Assembly (NCBI RefSeq): GCF_027409185.1
Contig: NC_084463.1
Location: 164,285,869 to 164,349,868 of the forward strand
DNA: 64,000 bases
Source of the DNA: Cynocephalus volans
Taxonomy: Eukaryota; Chordata; Mammalia; Dermoptera; Cynocephalidae
Reading direction: 5' to 3'
In this document: positions 35,510-46,001 of the stretch, piece after piece
How positions within the stretch are numbered: position 1 is the stretch's first letter
Layout: the number at the start of each line of letters is the position of its first letter
Program-made: the position numbers and the translations under genes
Notes under the pieces: generated by a model
Told to the model about the DNA's origin: nothing
What the model saw: the letters and a program-made list of their open reading frames with translations, nothing else
Database searches by the model: none

Positions 35510-35990
35510 CATCACACGATGTACTGCAAAAACAACCACCATTTTATTGGGCTACTGACCCTGTTGTAAGGAACTTGGATGGGGCACAACCAAGTGGCTT
35601 GTCTCAGCTAGGACATCTGAGCCTCAGCTAGGAAGACTCAAATGGCTGGGAGCTGCAACCTCCTGTAGGCTTCTTTACACGTCTGGAGTCTGGATTGGGG
35701 CAATTTGAAGTCCAGACCCAGCTAGGACTGTTGCTGGAGCACCTGCATGTGGTGTGGCTGTGAGGCGTGGGCTTCCTCCCAGGATGGCGGCCTCAGTGGT
35801 TGAAACGGTGGCTCATGGTTCCAAGTACCTCCTTTTGTGACCCACTCTCAGAAGTCATACAGTGGCACTTCTGCCAAGGCTATTGGTGGGAGCAGTCAGA
35901 AGCCCACTCAGGCTGAAGAAGAGGGGACAAAAACCCACCCCTCCGTGAGAAGGAGATCATGAAGTCACCGCCACGGAGCTTCGTTTGTCA
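35510..35990. other. Possible diverged LTR-like sequence
   Basis: 'ggcttgtctcagctaggac' and repeated 'agctagga' segments with 'catgtggtgtggctgtgagg' loosely recall LTR family A above, but the match is too weak to assign. Confidence 0.25.
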
Positions 35991-36654
35991 TTTTATCCAG
36001 GAGTCTAACATTGGCATAGAGACACATGCAGGCACGTCCTCTTGAAGAGGATGCTCTGGGGCTTGGCTGGGCTGGCCAGGGTCTCTGGCTGTTTTGGTGC
36101 TATGAGCAGCTGTAGTGGGAGGGAGCTCATTGAAGGTATGAGGTCACCTGCCAGGTGCAGTTTCCCTTCTGGGTCAGTGCCTCGGTAGCTCCTCCGGGGA
36201 CCTGCCACTACTCTGACCAGGAAGATAGAGTTGGCTGCCTCCCTGTGGCTGACCCCACAGTGCACATCCATACACATAACTAAAATTGGAGCTGACCCTC
36301 TTTGAGCACTCACCGGCCCTGGAGCTGTGGTGAGCTCCCAGTGCAGAGCACCACATTGGCAGCAGCAGGAAAGGTGACACTGGGGGGACATGGTCTAAGC
36401 ACTGTCACAATGACTCTCAGAGTGAGAAAGCTATTCCCTTTTAGTCATTCTCATTACCAGGAGAAAGTCTCTGTTTGGTGATAGGAAGTCCTTAACACCT
36501 CTCCAACACTTGCAAATCTCCCTTTAAAAAAGAGGCCAAGCCCCAGGCTCAGAGCTTTCAGCAGGCACCTGCATCTTGCAAGAGGTTCTGAGCCTCATTT
36601 TGCGTTTATTTTCGTGGGTCAGCTTCTGTGTATGGCAAGAAACAATGTTTTTCT

Positions 36655-36725
36655 GTTTAAGCTGGTGCTGTAAAGTTTTAAAACAATTATTTAATTAACA
36701 AAGGGGTTAATTGAAACAAAAATAT
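36655..36725. promoter_or_regulatory. Candidate homeodomain/SOX motif cluster
   Basis: TTAATTAA (36691-36698) overlaps the SOX/TCF-type AACAAAGG (36697-36704), and GGTTAATTG follows. It is repeat-free by eye; function inferred. Confidence 0.22.
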
Positions 36726-37737
36726 CAGGTAAATAGAAGTACAGACGGTATGTAGATGTGGCTGAAGTCATGAGGGTGGAACCCAGAGCCCACGTTAAAA
36801 CAGTGGCAGCCCTGGAGACACCTGAGGTTTCAGGAGCTCAGCCTCACTCCCTCCTAAGAACCCTGGAGAAGGATCAATTATCACAGGTTATTAAGTATCA
36901 CAGTTGAAGGAACAGGACTCAGTGGGGTTCAGTCTCATTGCTCAAAACCTACACCAAGTGCAGGGCATCACCAGGAGTCCAGCCTGTCCCCCAGACCCTG
37001 GCTTTCCCCACCTGGTTTGCTACCTGCCTTGCTGCTGCCCTAGAGGTGGGGCCTGAGCTCGAGGGTCCAGGGGCTGATAACACAGAGGGACATATCAGGA
37101 CCAACCACAGGGAAGCTCCCGAGATGCCAACTGCCTCGGGTCAGTCCAGAGGCAAAGGTGTGGGCACCAGGGCTCAGGGTCCAGAGGGACCATCCCTGAG
37201 TGGTGACCAGGGCTCATCAAGTCACTGGGTCCCCAGATGACCTATGGGAACAAGTCCTGAAGTTCCTCAGGTCATCTGGTCCACCTCACGCATGTGTGTG
37301 CGTGGCTGTGTGTGAGCATGGGGGGCGGGCCAGAGGTCACAGATTCCCCCCGCCCAGGGAAGGAACAGAGACTGAAGCTGAAGTAAATCCCAAGTCCAGG
37401 TTAGGGCATCTCACAGGGACAGCGCTGCCAGCACCACCAGTCCCAGGCACCAGAATGTGGAAGGTCGTCCCAGTGTGAGAGCCCCCCAAGCGTGGGGCTC
37501 CAGTCCAAGCCCACCTGCCCCGATGCACATGCCGCAGGCTTCCCACGAGAGGCTGAGGGGGATGCAGTAAAAGTTGGCTGAAGAAGGGAAGTTTGTCGTG
37601 TGACTTTGGATGTGACTCCCACAAAGGAGTCCCTGGGATGTCCAGGTCTCTGCCACACGGCAGGTGACACCAGGAAGAAGCAGAGATGCTCCATCCCGGT
37701 CTCCTCCAGGGACAACCTCAAGCCCTGTCCCCATCTG

Positions 37738-38085
37738 CTGTGGTCTGAATGTTTGTGTCCTCAGAAAGTTTGTGTGTTAAAACCTTATCCCAAGGTGATG
37801 GTGTTGGGAGGTGAGGCCTTTGGGAGGGGATTAGGTCATGAGGGTGGCACCCTCATGAGTGGGATTAGTGCCCTTATAAAAGGGACCTCAGAGAGCTCCC
37901 TTGCCCCTTCCTGCCATGTGAGGACATGGACAGGAGTTTCCATTTGTGAACCGGGAAATGGTCCTCACCAGACACGGACCGTGCTGACACACTGATCAGG
38001 GCCTTGCAGCCTCCGGGACTGTGAGAAATAAGTTTCTGTTGTTCGTCAGCCGCCCAGCCTAAGGCATCCTGCTACAGCAGCCTGA
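37738..38085 (+). mobile_element. MST/MLT1-type MaLR solo LTR
   Basis: 'gaggcctttgggaggggattaggtcatgagggtgg', 'gggattagtgcccttataaaagggacc' and 'gactgtgagaaataagtttc' give a clear sense-orientation LTR with its internal TATAAAA-like region. Confidence 0.82.
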
Positions 38086-39012
38086 ACCCCCCAGCAGGAA
38101 AACCCTGTTCACTTTTCAATGCGAGAGACTGAGGAGAAGAGAAGGAATTGGAAATAAGTGAGCTGCTGATACTCTAAACAGAGAGCCGCTGGGTGGGAAG
38201 CTGGCTCCGGCCCTGAAGCCTCCTGCCATCAGCCGGGTGCTCCGTGGAGAGCTCGCACAGCAGACACACATGTCTGATCGCAAAGGCACAGAGCACCGCT
38301 ATGAGAGCCAAGCCAGGCCCAGCCCCTGAGCTCAGAGATGCCAGTCTCCTGGGTGAGGAGAGCAGGCACTGAACCGAGAGCTGCACAATTCATGAACCAG
38401 CTTGTCACCCCGTGTGGGCTAGGACGAACCACCAGGCGTGGTCCCCTCCCCAGGACAGTGCCTTCATCTCCCAGCCGCCGATGGCTCAGAGTCCCCCTGC
38501 CCCTTACCTTTCCCTGAATGGGGCCACTTTGCCTGGAAGAGCCTGGGGGGTCCGTCTCCCCCGTGGCTGCCTGCAGCCAGTGTCTGACAAGGGGGGCACG
38601 ACCCCCTTGCTCCCAGGCGGGACAGCTCTGTGGGGTCCTCACCAGCCAGAGCACCCGGGGAGCAAGGGGTCAGGCTGGCCACCCTTCGGGGGCATCTCAC
38701 CTTGGTCGTGCTCCTCCCTGGCCGGGCCTGCTTCCCTGCCTCCCTTATGAGTTTCTCCTGACAGCTCCTCCTTTGATAAACCCCATGCTCTGGACTCCCC
38801 ATCTGGGTCTTTTTTCTGGGGGGCCTGACCTAAGATGCCAGAGAGCAGGTGATGGGATACGCGGCTGAGCTGGGGAAGGCTGGGGCGGAATGAGTGGACT
38901 AGCTGGCCTGGAGAAGCCTATATCTTCCAAACACCTCACAGGAGTCAACTTTTTCTGTTCTTCCAGCAAATGACCTCGACTGTGACTTTAATAACAAATC
39001 TGGGTCAACTGG

Positions 39013-39456
39013 TATACTGGGTTGGTCAGTGTCCCCCCAGATTCATGTCCACCCTGAACATGTGCATGGAACCTTGTTTGAAAATAGGGTCTTTGCAAAT
39101 GCAATGGAGTTAAGGTGAGGTCATACTGGATTGGGGTGGGGTAGGGCTAAGTCCAGTGACTGGAGTCCTTACAAGAAGAGGGAAATTTGGACACAGAGAC
39201 ACAGGAACCCAGAGAGGAGAAAGAAATGTGACCATTGAGGCAGAAATTGCAGTAAAGTAGCCATAAGCCAAGGACTGCCAATGACGCCGGCAGCCACCTG
39301 AAGCTGGAGGAGGCAGGATGGACCCTCACCTAGAGCGGCAGCGAGCACTTTGATTTCAGACTTCTGGCCTCCAGAACTGTGAGAGGATACATGTCTGTTG
39401 TTTAAAGCTACCTGATTTGTGGTCATTTGTTACAGCTGCCCTGGAAAGCTAATGCA
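39013..39456 (+). mobile_element. MLT1-type MaLR solo LTR
   Basis: 'gttggtcagtgtccccccag', 'gaaaatagggtctttgcaaatg', 'cttctggcctccagaactgtg' and the end 'acagctgccctggaaagctaatgc' form a full-length sense copy. Confidence 0.8.
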
Positions 39457-39640
39457 GCTGGACAAAGAGCTTGGGGTGGGGGAAGATCATTACAGGCATG
39501 GAGGGCAGCATGCGCAAAGGCTCTGTGGCTGAGTAGATGGCACCTTTGGGCTCTGAAAGAACAACAGCATGACAGGAGCAGGGCTGAGCACGGGGCCTGA
39601 CGTGAAGGGGGATGGAGGGGTGGTCACTGGGGAGAGGAGA
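39457..39640 (-). repeat. L2-like fragment, reverse orientation
   Basis: 'gggcagcatgcgcaaaggctctgtggctg' and 'gagcagggctgagcacggggcc' resemble the reversed L2 3' region. Confidence 0.4.
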
Positions 39641-39644
39641 TGGA

Positions 39645-40142
39645 GCCTCTGAGGTAAATTAAAGACAGCTGCAAATTCTGTGCCTTTCCCATGGTGAGCA
39701 GAGTCCAATTCCCTCTCCTGGAATCTGGGCTGGCCTGGGAGGTTTGCATGACCAATGGCAGAAGTGATGTTCTGGAACTTTCCAGGCAGGGCCATCAGAA
39801 GACTGGGGCCTCTTGGAGCACTCTCCCTGGGATCCCCGAGTTGCTGTGTAACGGCTCTAACCTCTGGAGACAGCTGTGCTGGGGAGTCCATGTGTAGCCA
39901 CTTGAGTTAATGGTTCTAGCTCCCTCCCACCCCCAGTCTTGCCTGTCAGGACACCTGCCCTGGACATCCAGATGAGCCCGTCTGATGGCTGAGTCCTTCC
40001 ACACCATGAAAAGCAGAAGAGGCACCCAGCCGGGCCCTGTTCAATTTCCTGACCCTCAACATTGTGAGATGTGATAAAATGATTGTTTGTTTCAAGGCAC
40101 TGACCTTGGGGTAGCTTATTAGGCAGCAGTAAGTGACCGGAA
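39645..40142 (+). mobile_element. LTR-like repeat (probable MaLR)
   Basis: 'gtccaattccctctcctggaatctgggctggcc', 'acattgtgagatgtgataaaatg' and the end 'ttattaggcagcagtaagtgaccgg' share the layout of the repeat at 20.4 kb, sense orientation. Confidence 0.5.
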
Positions 40143-40149
40143 CAGCCTC

Positions 40150-40420
40150 TTAGGCCTGGCTGAGGGCTGTGATCTTGACCCTAAGAGCACTGGGAGGCTG
40201 TGGAAAGATTTTTAGTAAAGGGAGGCAGGACAGAATTTGCATGTTGAAAGGCCCCTAGACAGCCTGTGGGTGTGCAGGTAGAAGTAGGAGGCTGGCTGAG
40301 AGGCTACTGCAGCCACCCAGGCCCACGGAGATTGTCCTGTACAATGGTTGCTGCTAGGTGGGTGGAGAGATCATTAGATTTCAGAGCTGAGGGAGTGGCT
40401 GCAGGAGGGCAGGAGGAGGT
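40150..40420 (-). repeat. L2-like fragment, reverse orientation
   Basis: 'gatcttgaccctaagagcactgggaggctg', 'aggcaggacagaatttgcatg' and 'gctactgcagccacccaggc' follow the reversed L2 extension. Confidence 0.4.
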
Positions 40421-41184
40421 GGGAGGGTGACCCCAGGGTTTGGCCTGTGCACCTGCACAGGAGCGGGGCAGGTTGGGGCAGGTTGGGGATGGTCATGTCC
40501 ACGTGTTGGACATGTGGAGGCACCTCAGGGGCCTCCCAGTAGAGTGGCTATGAGGCTCAGGAAGGGGTCGTGCTGGGGGTACACGGGGGAACTGGGGTCA
40601 CATTGTCTACTAAGGGTGCCCTAGACTCTGGGCCTCTTGTGGCAGTTGGATTCCTTACAGTAGGCCCTGGGTCTGCCAGGATGGGCCTAGGACCCCTCCT
40701 GTACTGGGCAGGGAGGGGACCAGGCCAGAGAGGACTTGGGGAAGGGTCTACACTGGGTTTATCTTCCTCATTCCCATCACAGGAGGCAGCCCAGTGCCGA
40801 CAGTCCCCACCCATTTTTTTTTTTAAAAAGAAACATATAGGATGCAAATTACAAATCAAAACAATTACAAATGATTAGCATTGAAGAAACATTCTGAGCT
40901 CATGGGCCTTCAACCTGTCGCATTTTAAATAGAAGAGCAAGCGTAAACCAGCTCCGCCTGCAGCTGATAGGAGCTGGAATTCCTGGAGTCTCCCTGAAGG
41001 ACTGTCAATAGAACCAAAGCCAGGGACCGAGTGCTGGCTCCTGGGACCAGCCCCTGCAGAGAAGATCCTGGCCATGCCCTCAGGGAGGGCCTTTTCTCTG
41101 CATGACAGTGACTGCTGCACTGGACCTGAAAATCATCCCATTAGCAGGAAGATAAAAAGGGACTGGGCCGTTAAGACAGTGATG

Positions 41185-41385
41185 AAGGCTCTCAGGGGAA
41201 TCGCAATCATAAAGGCGATGTTTGCTGTGCGCTGAGACAAGTGCTTTACAGGCATCTTCTTCATCCTCACACCAGGCCCATGGGGTGGGAACTGTGAGCA
41301 GAGGCAGGGTGCAGTCACCAGCTAGTTCAAGGTCACCAGCTGGGAAGCAGTGGGGCCAGGGACGGGCCTGAGCCTCTCACCAAGG
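41185..41385 (-). repeat. MIR-like fragment
   Basis: 'gtttgctgtgcgctgagacaagtgctttacaggcatcttcttcatcctcac' is the reversed MIR 3' half. Confidence 0.5.
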
Positions 41386-41549
41386 GGGCCGACTTTGAGA
41401 AACCCACGCTGGGTCCCCTCTCCTCTTTGTTAATTTGACTTCTAGCCCCCCCATGCCAGCCCTGACCAACCTACCTCCAGCCTGAATCCCCACAGTCCTT
41501 TCCTAGTGGGACTGCCCAGATCCCTGACCGCCTGTTCTCAACCCTTCTC

Positions 41550-42030
41550 TGCTCGATCCCAGGGCTTTGAGACGCCTCCATCACACGGTGAGGAAAGCCC
41601 AATCCTCATGGTGGCCTCCGTGGCGCCATGAGCCGGCCTCTGCCCTCACCCCCTTCCCGGCCCCTCCAGAGACTCCAACCACTCTGGCCTCTTTGCCGAG
41701 CCTCAAACGTACCATGTCCGTTCCCTGTTCTGCACCTTTGCACTGGCTGTTCCCTCTGCTGGGAATGCTCTTCCTCACATGGCTTCCTTCCTCTGCTCCT
41801 CCAAGTCTTTGCTCAAATGTCACCTTGGCAGCAAGGCCCACCTTGGGCTCCCCGTCACTTGCCTCTCCCCTCGCTCTCTTTCTATCTGTTGAATCAGCAT
41901 CACCCACCTTGCCAGATGATCCTTGGTTATTTTAACGTGGGCTCGAGGTGGGCAGGGGTTTTTTTCACTTACAATCGTGCCTGGCTCATACTAGGCCCTC
42001 AACAAATATGTGTTAAATGAATGAATGACT
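41550..42030 (+). repeat. L2 fragment
   Basis: 'tgttccctctgctgggaatgctcttcc', 'caagtctttgctcaaatgtcaccttggcag' and the end 'ccctcaacaaatatgtgttaaatgaatgaatgac' are in L2 3' order. Confidence 0.7.
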
Positions 42031-42295
42031 TGTGAGTCTCCCTTTGCACCCCTCCTGGACATCCCATCATCCCACTATGCTAAAGGTTGCACAGCCGAGC
42101 AGAAGCTCAGCTGGGTTGGTGGACTCTGTGCAAGGTGGACTTCCACCCCAGAGGCTGGATGGGGCATTCGTTTGTCCAGGACAGATCTGGCCAGAGACCC
42201 ACTGAAGACCGCAGGGGCCAGCAGAAGGAAAGGGCGAAGGCTGGATCAACCAAGGTTTCAATCCCCTCCCTCCGCGATATGAGTAACTACCTGCA

Positions 42296-42722
42296 TGAGT
42301 GTCCTGGGGCTTCCACAGCAAAGTGCCGCAGACTGGGTGGCTTAAAATAACAGACATTGATTGTCTCACAGTCCTGGAGGCTGGAAGTCAGATCAAGGTG
42401 CCGGCAGGGTTGGTTCCTTCTGAGGGCTGTGTGGGAGAATCGCTCCCCTAGCTGCTGGCAATCTTTGGGGTTCTTTGGCTCATAGAAGCATCACCCTGAT
42501 CTCTGCCTTCATCTTCACACGGGGTTCTGCCTGTCTGTGTCTTTTTACATGGCCTTTTTTGTATAAGGACACCAGTCATATTGGATTAGGACCCACCCTA
42601 ATAACCTCATTTTAACTTAATTACATCTGTAAAGACGCTATTTCCAAATAAGGTCACATTCTCAGGTACTGTGGGTTAGAACACAATATATCTTTTGGTG
42701 GAACACAATTCAACCCCTAATA
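42296..42722 (-). mobile_element. MLT1-type MaLR solo LTR
   Basis: 'gtcctggggcttccacagca', 'gggtggcttaaaataacag', 'cacagtcctggaggctggaagtc' and the end 'cacaattcaacccctaata' are a clear reversed copy. Confidence 0.8.
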
Positions 42723-43597
42723 CTCCCCATGTATTTCTTTGTCACACACACCTAGATCACGGTGTCAAAAAGTAACGAAGGAGAATGTGACATCCTGAAG
42801 AGCAAAACAGGCACAATTAAAGATCTCCCAAAGACCTTCCAACCCTGACTTTGGGGGCCTTTTCGTGAAGTAATTGGATTTATTTTATGGGGAAAGGGAA
42901 CCCCAGACTCTGGGCACATCAGGTCAGTGTTTAGGGTTTTTCTAATCCAATTTACCATGCTGCTCCATTCTATATGACATTCTAGTAGAAGCTAGTTATA
43001 AATACATAGTATATACAATTAAAACCAATTTTCACAAGACAATCCACGTGCTTGCTGTGATTGACACTCTAGTATTTTCTATTCCATATGAATCTTATCT
43101 CATTCCCTTTCCATTCCTGGCTAGTTGGGAGTTCATCACATCCGTTTCAAGACCCATTCTTGAGTGAGCCCTTTGATGAGCAGCTCTGGGACTCCACTGT
43201 CCACCCCAGAGAGGTGCAAATTGCTTTCAAGAGCTCCAGTCCAAGCGGAGGGGCGCAGAGCTCTGGTTAGTTCCAGTGGGGGGGGGGGGGGCGTGAATTA
43301 GCCACATTGGGAGAATGAGGATAAACTGCAAGATCCAGAGTCACGGCAAAACTTTGTGACACTTACCGACACCCCCCAGGCTCCTGTTTTCAAGGCTCCA
43401 TTTGTGTGGACACAGCTGGCTAAAATTCGTCTCCCCTGCCCCCACCCCACCCCCAGCAATGTGAGGCTCAGGCCTCAAATAGACTCTGGAAGACAGGGGA
43501 AGGGAAGCAGATCTCGGCATTTCAAGGCATGTTTTAATGGTTTTTAATACCTTTCCCAATCATTTACATCAAGTCCAGCGGGGTTTTTTTTTATACA
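42723..43597. other. FGF4 downstream flank with a G14 run
   Basis: Repeat-poor sequence between the LTR and the FGF4 polyadenylation site. A run of 14 G occupies 43278-43291. No coding potential is apparent; it may hold transcription-termination or distal regulatory sequence. Confidence 0.5.
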
Positions 43598-43614
43598 CGA
43601 TAAATGCTTATCAT

Positions 43615-43620
43615 TTTATT
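43615..43620 (-). terminator. FGF4: FGF4 polyadenylation signal AATAAA
   Basis: TTTATT on the + strand reads AATAAA on the FGF4 strand, about 2.2 kb after the stop codon. A T-rich stretch on the + strand just beyond it (43585-43592) is A-rich on the FGF4 strand, so the downstream GU-rich element is not obvious. Cleavage would fall near 43600. Confidence 0.6.
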
Positions 43621-43967
43621 CGGCATCTTGATGTGCACAGCACATATATCACGATACGGATTGGCACCTGTATAAAACTACAGACAAATTCTGAAAATAA
43701 TGGTAAATACACAAACCTCAAATCTCCATCACAGCAATATAAAAACTGTACAATATTTCAAAGGCACGACTATGTCCCAGATGTATCACTCATGATTTTC
43801 TGAAGAAATATATATACGTAGTCTAGCGTGATTCAATCCTGCACTTAAGACATCTTAATTCCTGACAATTTGATTGGGCTCTGAGACATCTCATAATAAT
43901 TTAATGCGTTGAAGATCATCACGGCTTGTTTCTATGTAAATGCATTAAATACACCAAGTCCATAAAT

Positions 43968-43991
43968 CCCCCCGCCCCCGCCCCCGCCCCC
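43968..43991 (-). promoter_or_regulatory. FGF4: G-quadruplex-type tract in FGF4 3' UTR
   Basis: On the transcribed FGF4 strand there are four runs of five or more G separated by single C residues. The predicted mRNA therefore carries a canonical short-loop quadruplex motif about 190 nt after the SOX-OCT element and 350 nt before the polyadenylation signal. Folding is inferred. Confidence 0.65.
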
Positions 43992-44180
43992 AGCATGGGG
44001 ATCTTTGAGCATCGTGTTTCCTCAATACTCCTGGAGAATAGGGCGTGGTTTAAAACTTGTTTTAAAAAATGTATTGCATTGCATGAAGAGCAGTTTAAGA
44101 TGTGTGGTCCTGTCTTAGTGTCTTCGCAAGTGGTTTCTTTTCTTCTAGGCCTTGGTTAAGAATAGTATTTTAAGTAGATG

Positions 44181-44198
44181 ATTTGCATTCAAACAAAG
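44181..44198 (-). promoter_or_regulatory. FGF4: FGF4 3' enhancer: SOX2 HMG site plus OCT4 octamer
   Basis: On the FGF4 strand the core reads CTTTGTT, three bases (TGA), then ATGCAAAT: an HMG-box site spaced 3 bp from a perfect octamer. This is the arrangement of the well-studied Fgf4 embryonic stem-cell enhancer in the 3' UTR bound by SOX2 and OCT4. The flanks also match my memory of the mouse element: AAAACTCTTTGTTTG before and ACTTAAA after. In mouse the POU site is ATGCTAAT; here it is the consensus octamer. The element lies 1.63 kb past the stop codon and about 3.6 kb from the predicted transcription start. Confidence 0.92.
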
Positions 44199-45660
44199 AG
44201 TTTTCAAAAGGAATGTGAAAGACAAAAACTCCAATCAGATTTTCCAGTCTTGCTGTCTGTAGACTCCCATAAAGTTAATTCGGGAGACAGTTCAGAAACA
44301 TCCTAGGAGAGTATTAAAGTCTTGGTCGAAACATTCGGAGCATTTCTGGTAGCAAGCTAAGGTCATTTTGTATAAACTCTAAAAAGTCATTCATTAAAAT
44401 TAAATGTTTGCCATCACCTCGGAACTTTTTTTAAACATCACTGACCCTGCCTCTTCCATCTTTGCTTCAACGACAGGGGTTACATTTGTAAAATATATAA
44501 AGAAAAATATAAGGTTACTTGGTGACCATATAGTGCACTCAACAGCTGTCTGCAAATATTTTCACCATGATTACCCTTACTAAAAGTAAATCACGGGGTA
44601 AAGATAGCTCAAACGTGACAAGGTTCCAATGGGACGCACCGATGCTCTCTGCAATCCTTTTTGGCTACATACGGACAAAAAGCCACTTGGATGGCAAACT
44701 CCCTGCACCGGGTCTGAGCTTTCCGCAAATTTTGCCAATGGTTTAAGGGCTTGTGAGGTAGATGTTAAATGCATTTAAGCAGGGAATGCATCAGAAAGCA
44801 GCATGCTCCTCCATGCAAACACTGCATCAAGTGTTTTACACAATCACAAGGACATTTCACCTAAAACTAATAGCTATTTCTAGCCCAAAGCTCCCCAAGC
44901 ACGGGGGAGCCTGTTTTTCTGTTTTTGTTTTTAGAAAATATATTCTATTATCAGAAGTATCTGCTATCGAAGTGTATTTCACCAGGGTTTTGTATCACCG
45001 GGGTTTTGACTGTGGTGGCAAATACAACGTCCTGTCCATTTGCAGCCTTCTGGTGGGATATCGACCGACTCTTTCCCATCAGACTTACAAAATAGCTTTG
45101 TCTTTTTTCCAATGGCCACAGCAACACAAGCTGCAGCAGATCCAAAAAAGGAAAACAAGAGTTTATAACATTGTCTAAGGGTCACTCCCATCTGGTAGAT
45201 CAAGATTGACTACAGGAAAGTTCAAAGGTCAGTCCTGGCAGATCTAAACACGGAGTGGCAGCCGAGGACTTCGACAGCACACTCTCTGTACCCGAGGTAA
45301 ACCGATATGTCCGATTAATAGCAACAGGGCACAAAGGGTGCGGGCCCTGGAGGCTGCAAGCAGAGGAAGCCGAGATGAGCGCTCCTCAGCTGGCTTCCAA
45401 ACCCCCTGCAGGCCTCTCCAGACACGGGGATGCTCCACGCCATTCCACAAGGGGACGGCGCAAAGCAAGGTTCATACGGGGATCTGATGTCACTGTTTTT
45501 TTAAAACACAGAATAGCAGCACACTAGTGACAACTTTTTGAGAAGTTAAACAAATCCAATGGTAAGGTTCTGCATTGTTCCACCAGAAGTCAGAGTTGTT
45601 TGTTTCTGGTTTTTTTGATTCCCCCATCCCCCCAAGAAAAATATGAAACACACCCACAGA

Positions 45661-45714
45661 CCATAAATAATTTGGTGGCGATATATACATATTTAAATAA
45701 TTAATTTAAATATC
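45661..45714 (-). promoter_or_regulatory. FGF4: AU-rich element in the proximal FGF4 3' UTR
   Basis: About 110-160 nt after the stop codon the mRNA strand carries three ATTTA pentamers, including TTATTTAAA (RC of 45692-45700), which matches the UUAUUUAWW nonamer, and TTATTTATGG (RC of 45661-45670). Such elements promote mRNA decay in growth-factor and cytokine genes; a role here is inferred. Confidence 0.45.
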
Positions 45715-45824
45715 TTACACCTACTCTTGCATTAAACTCTCCATCTGAAGAAAGTGCACCAAGGTGGTCCTCGGTGCTCCCCTCCCAGGAGCTTCCCGAG
45801 GCTGAGGTAGGGCGCTCCAGAGGG

Positions 45825-46001
45825 TCACAGCCTGGGGAGGAAGTGGGTGACTTTCATGGTGGGTGACACTCGGTTCCCCTTCTTGGTCTTCCCGTTCTTA
45901 CTCAGGGCGATGAACATGCCAGGGTACGTGTGGGACTCATAGGCGTTGTAGTTGTTGGGGAGGAGTATCTCCTTGAACTTGCACTCATCGGTGAAGAAAG
46001 A
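45825..46001 (-). CDS. FGF4: FGF4 coding exon 3 and stop codon
   Basis: The acceptor is CCCTCCCAG before TCTTTCTTC at 46001. It encodes residues 149-206, from [20 protein letters not shown] to KVTHFLPRL, followed by TGA at 45827-45825. Residue 149 is Ser here against Pro in human FGF4 as I recall it, and [10 protein letters not shown] replaces human YESYKYPGMF. The receptor- and heparin-binding surface is otherwise preserved. Confidence 0.97.
   Translation of the reverse strand, partial: SFFTDECKFKEILLPNNYNAYESHTYPGMFIALSKNGKTKKGNRVSPTMKVTHFLPRL

Larger units (their letters stand above)
43598..45824 (-). other. FGF4: FGF4 3' untranslated region (predicted extent)
   Basis: The sequence downstream of the stop is free of recognisable interspersed repeats for about 2.2 kb and ends 15-20 nt after an AATAAA on the minus strand. 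The predicted mRNA (about 260 nt 5' UTR + 621 nt CDS + 2.2 kb 3' UTR) is about 3.1 kb, consistent with the roughly 3-kb FGF4 transcript known from human cells. It contains an AU-rich block, the SOX-OCT enhancer and a G-quadruplex-type tract, each listed separately. The exact cleavage point is inferred. Confidence 0.75.

Noticed and set aside
1..43597. Searched for FGF19 exons
   Set aside because: Expected on the downstream side by synteny, but no FGF-core motif occurs; in human the gene is farther away than this window reaches.
44762..45178. 138-codon + strand frame over the FGF4 3' UTR
   Set aside because: It is antisense to the UTR, has no family resemblance, and chance length in this stretch is plausible.
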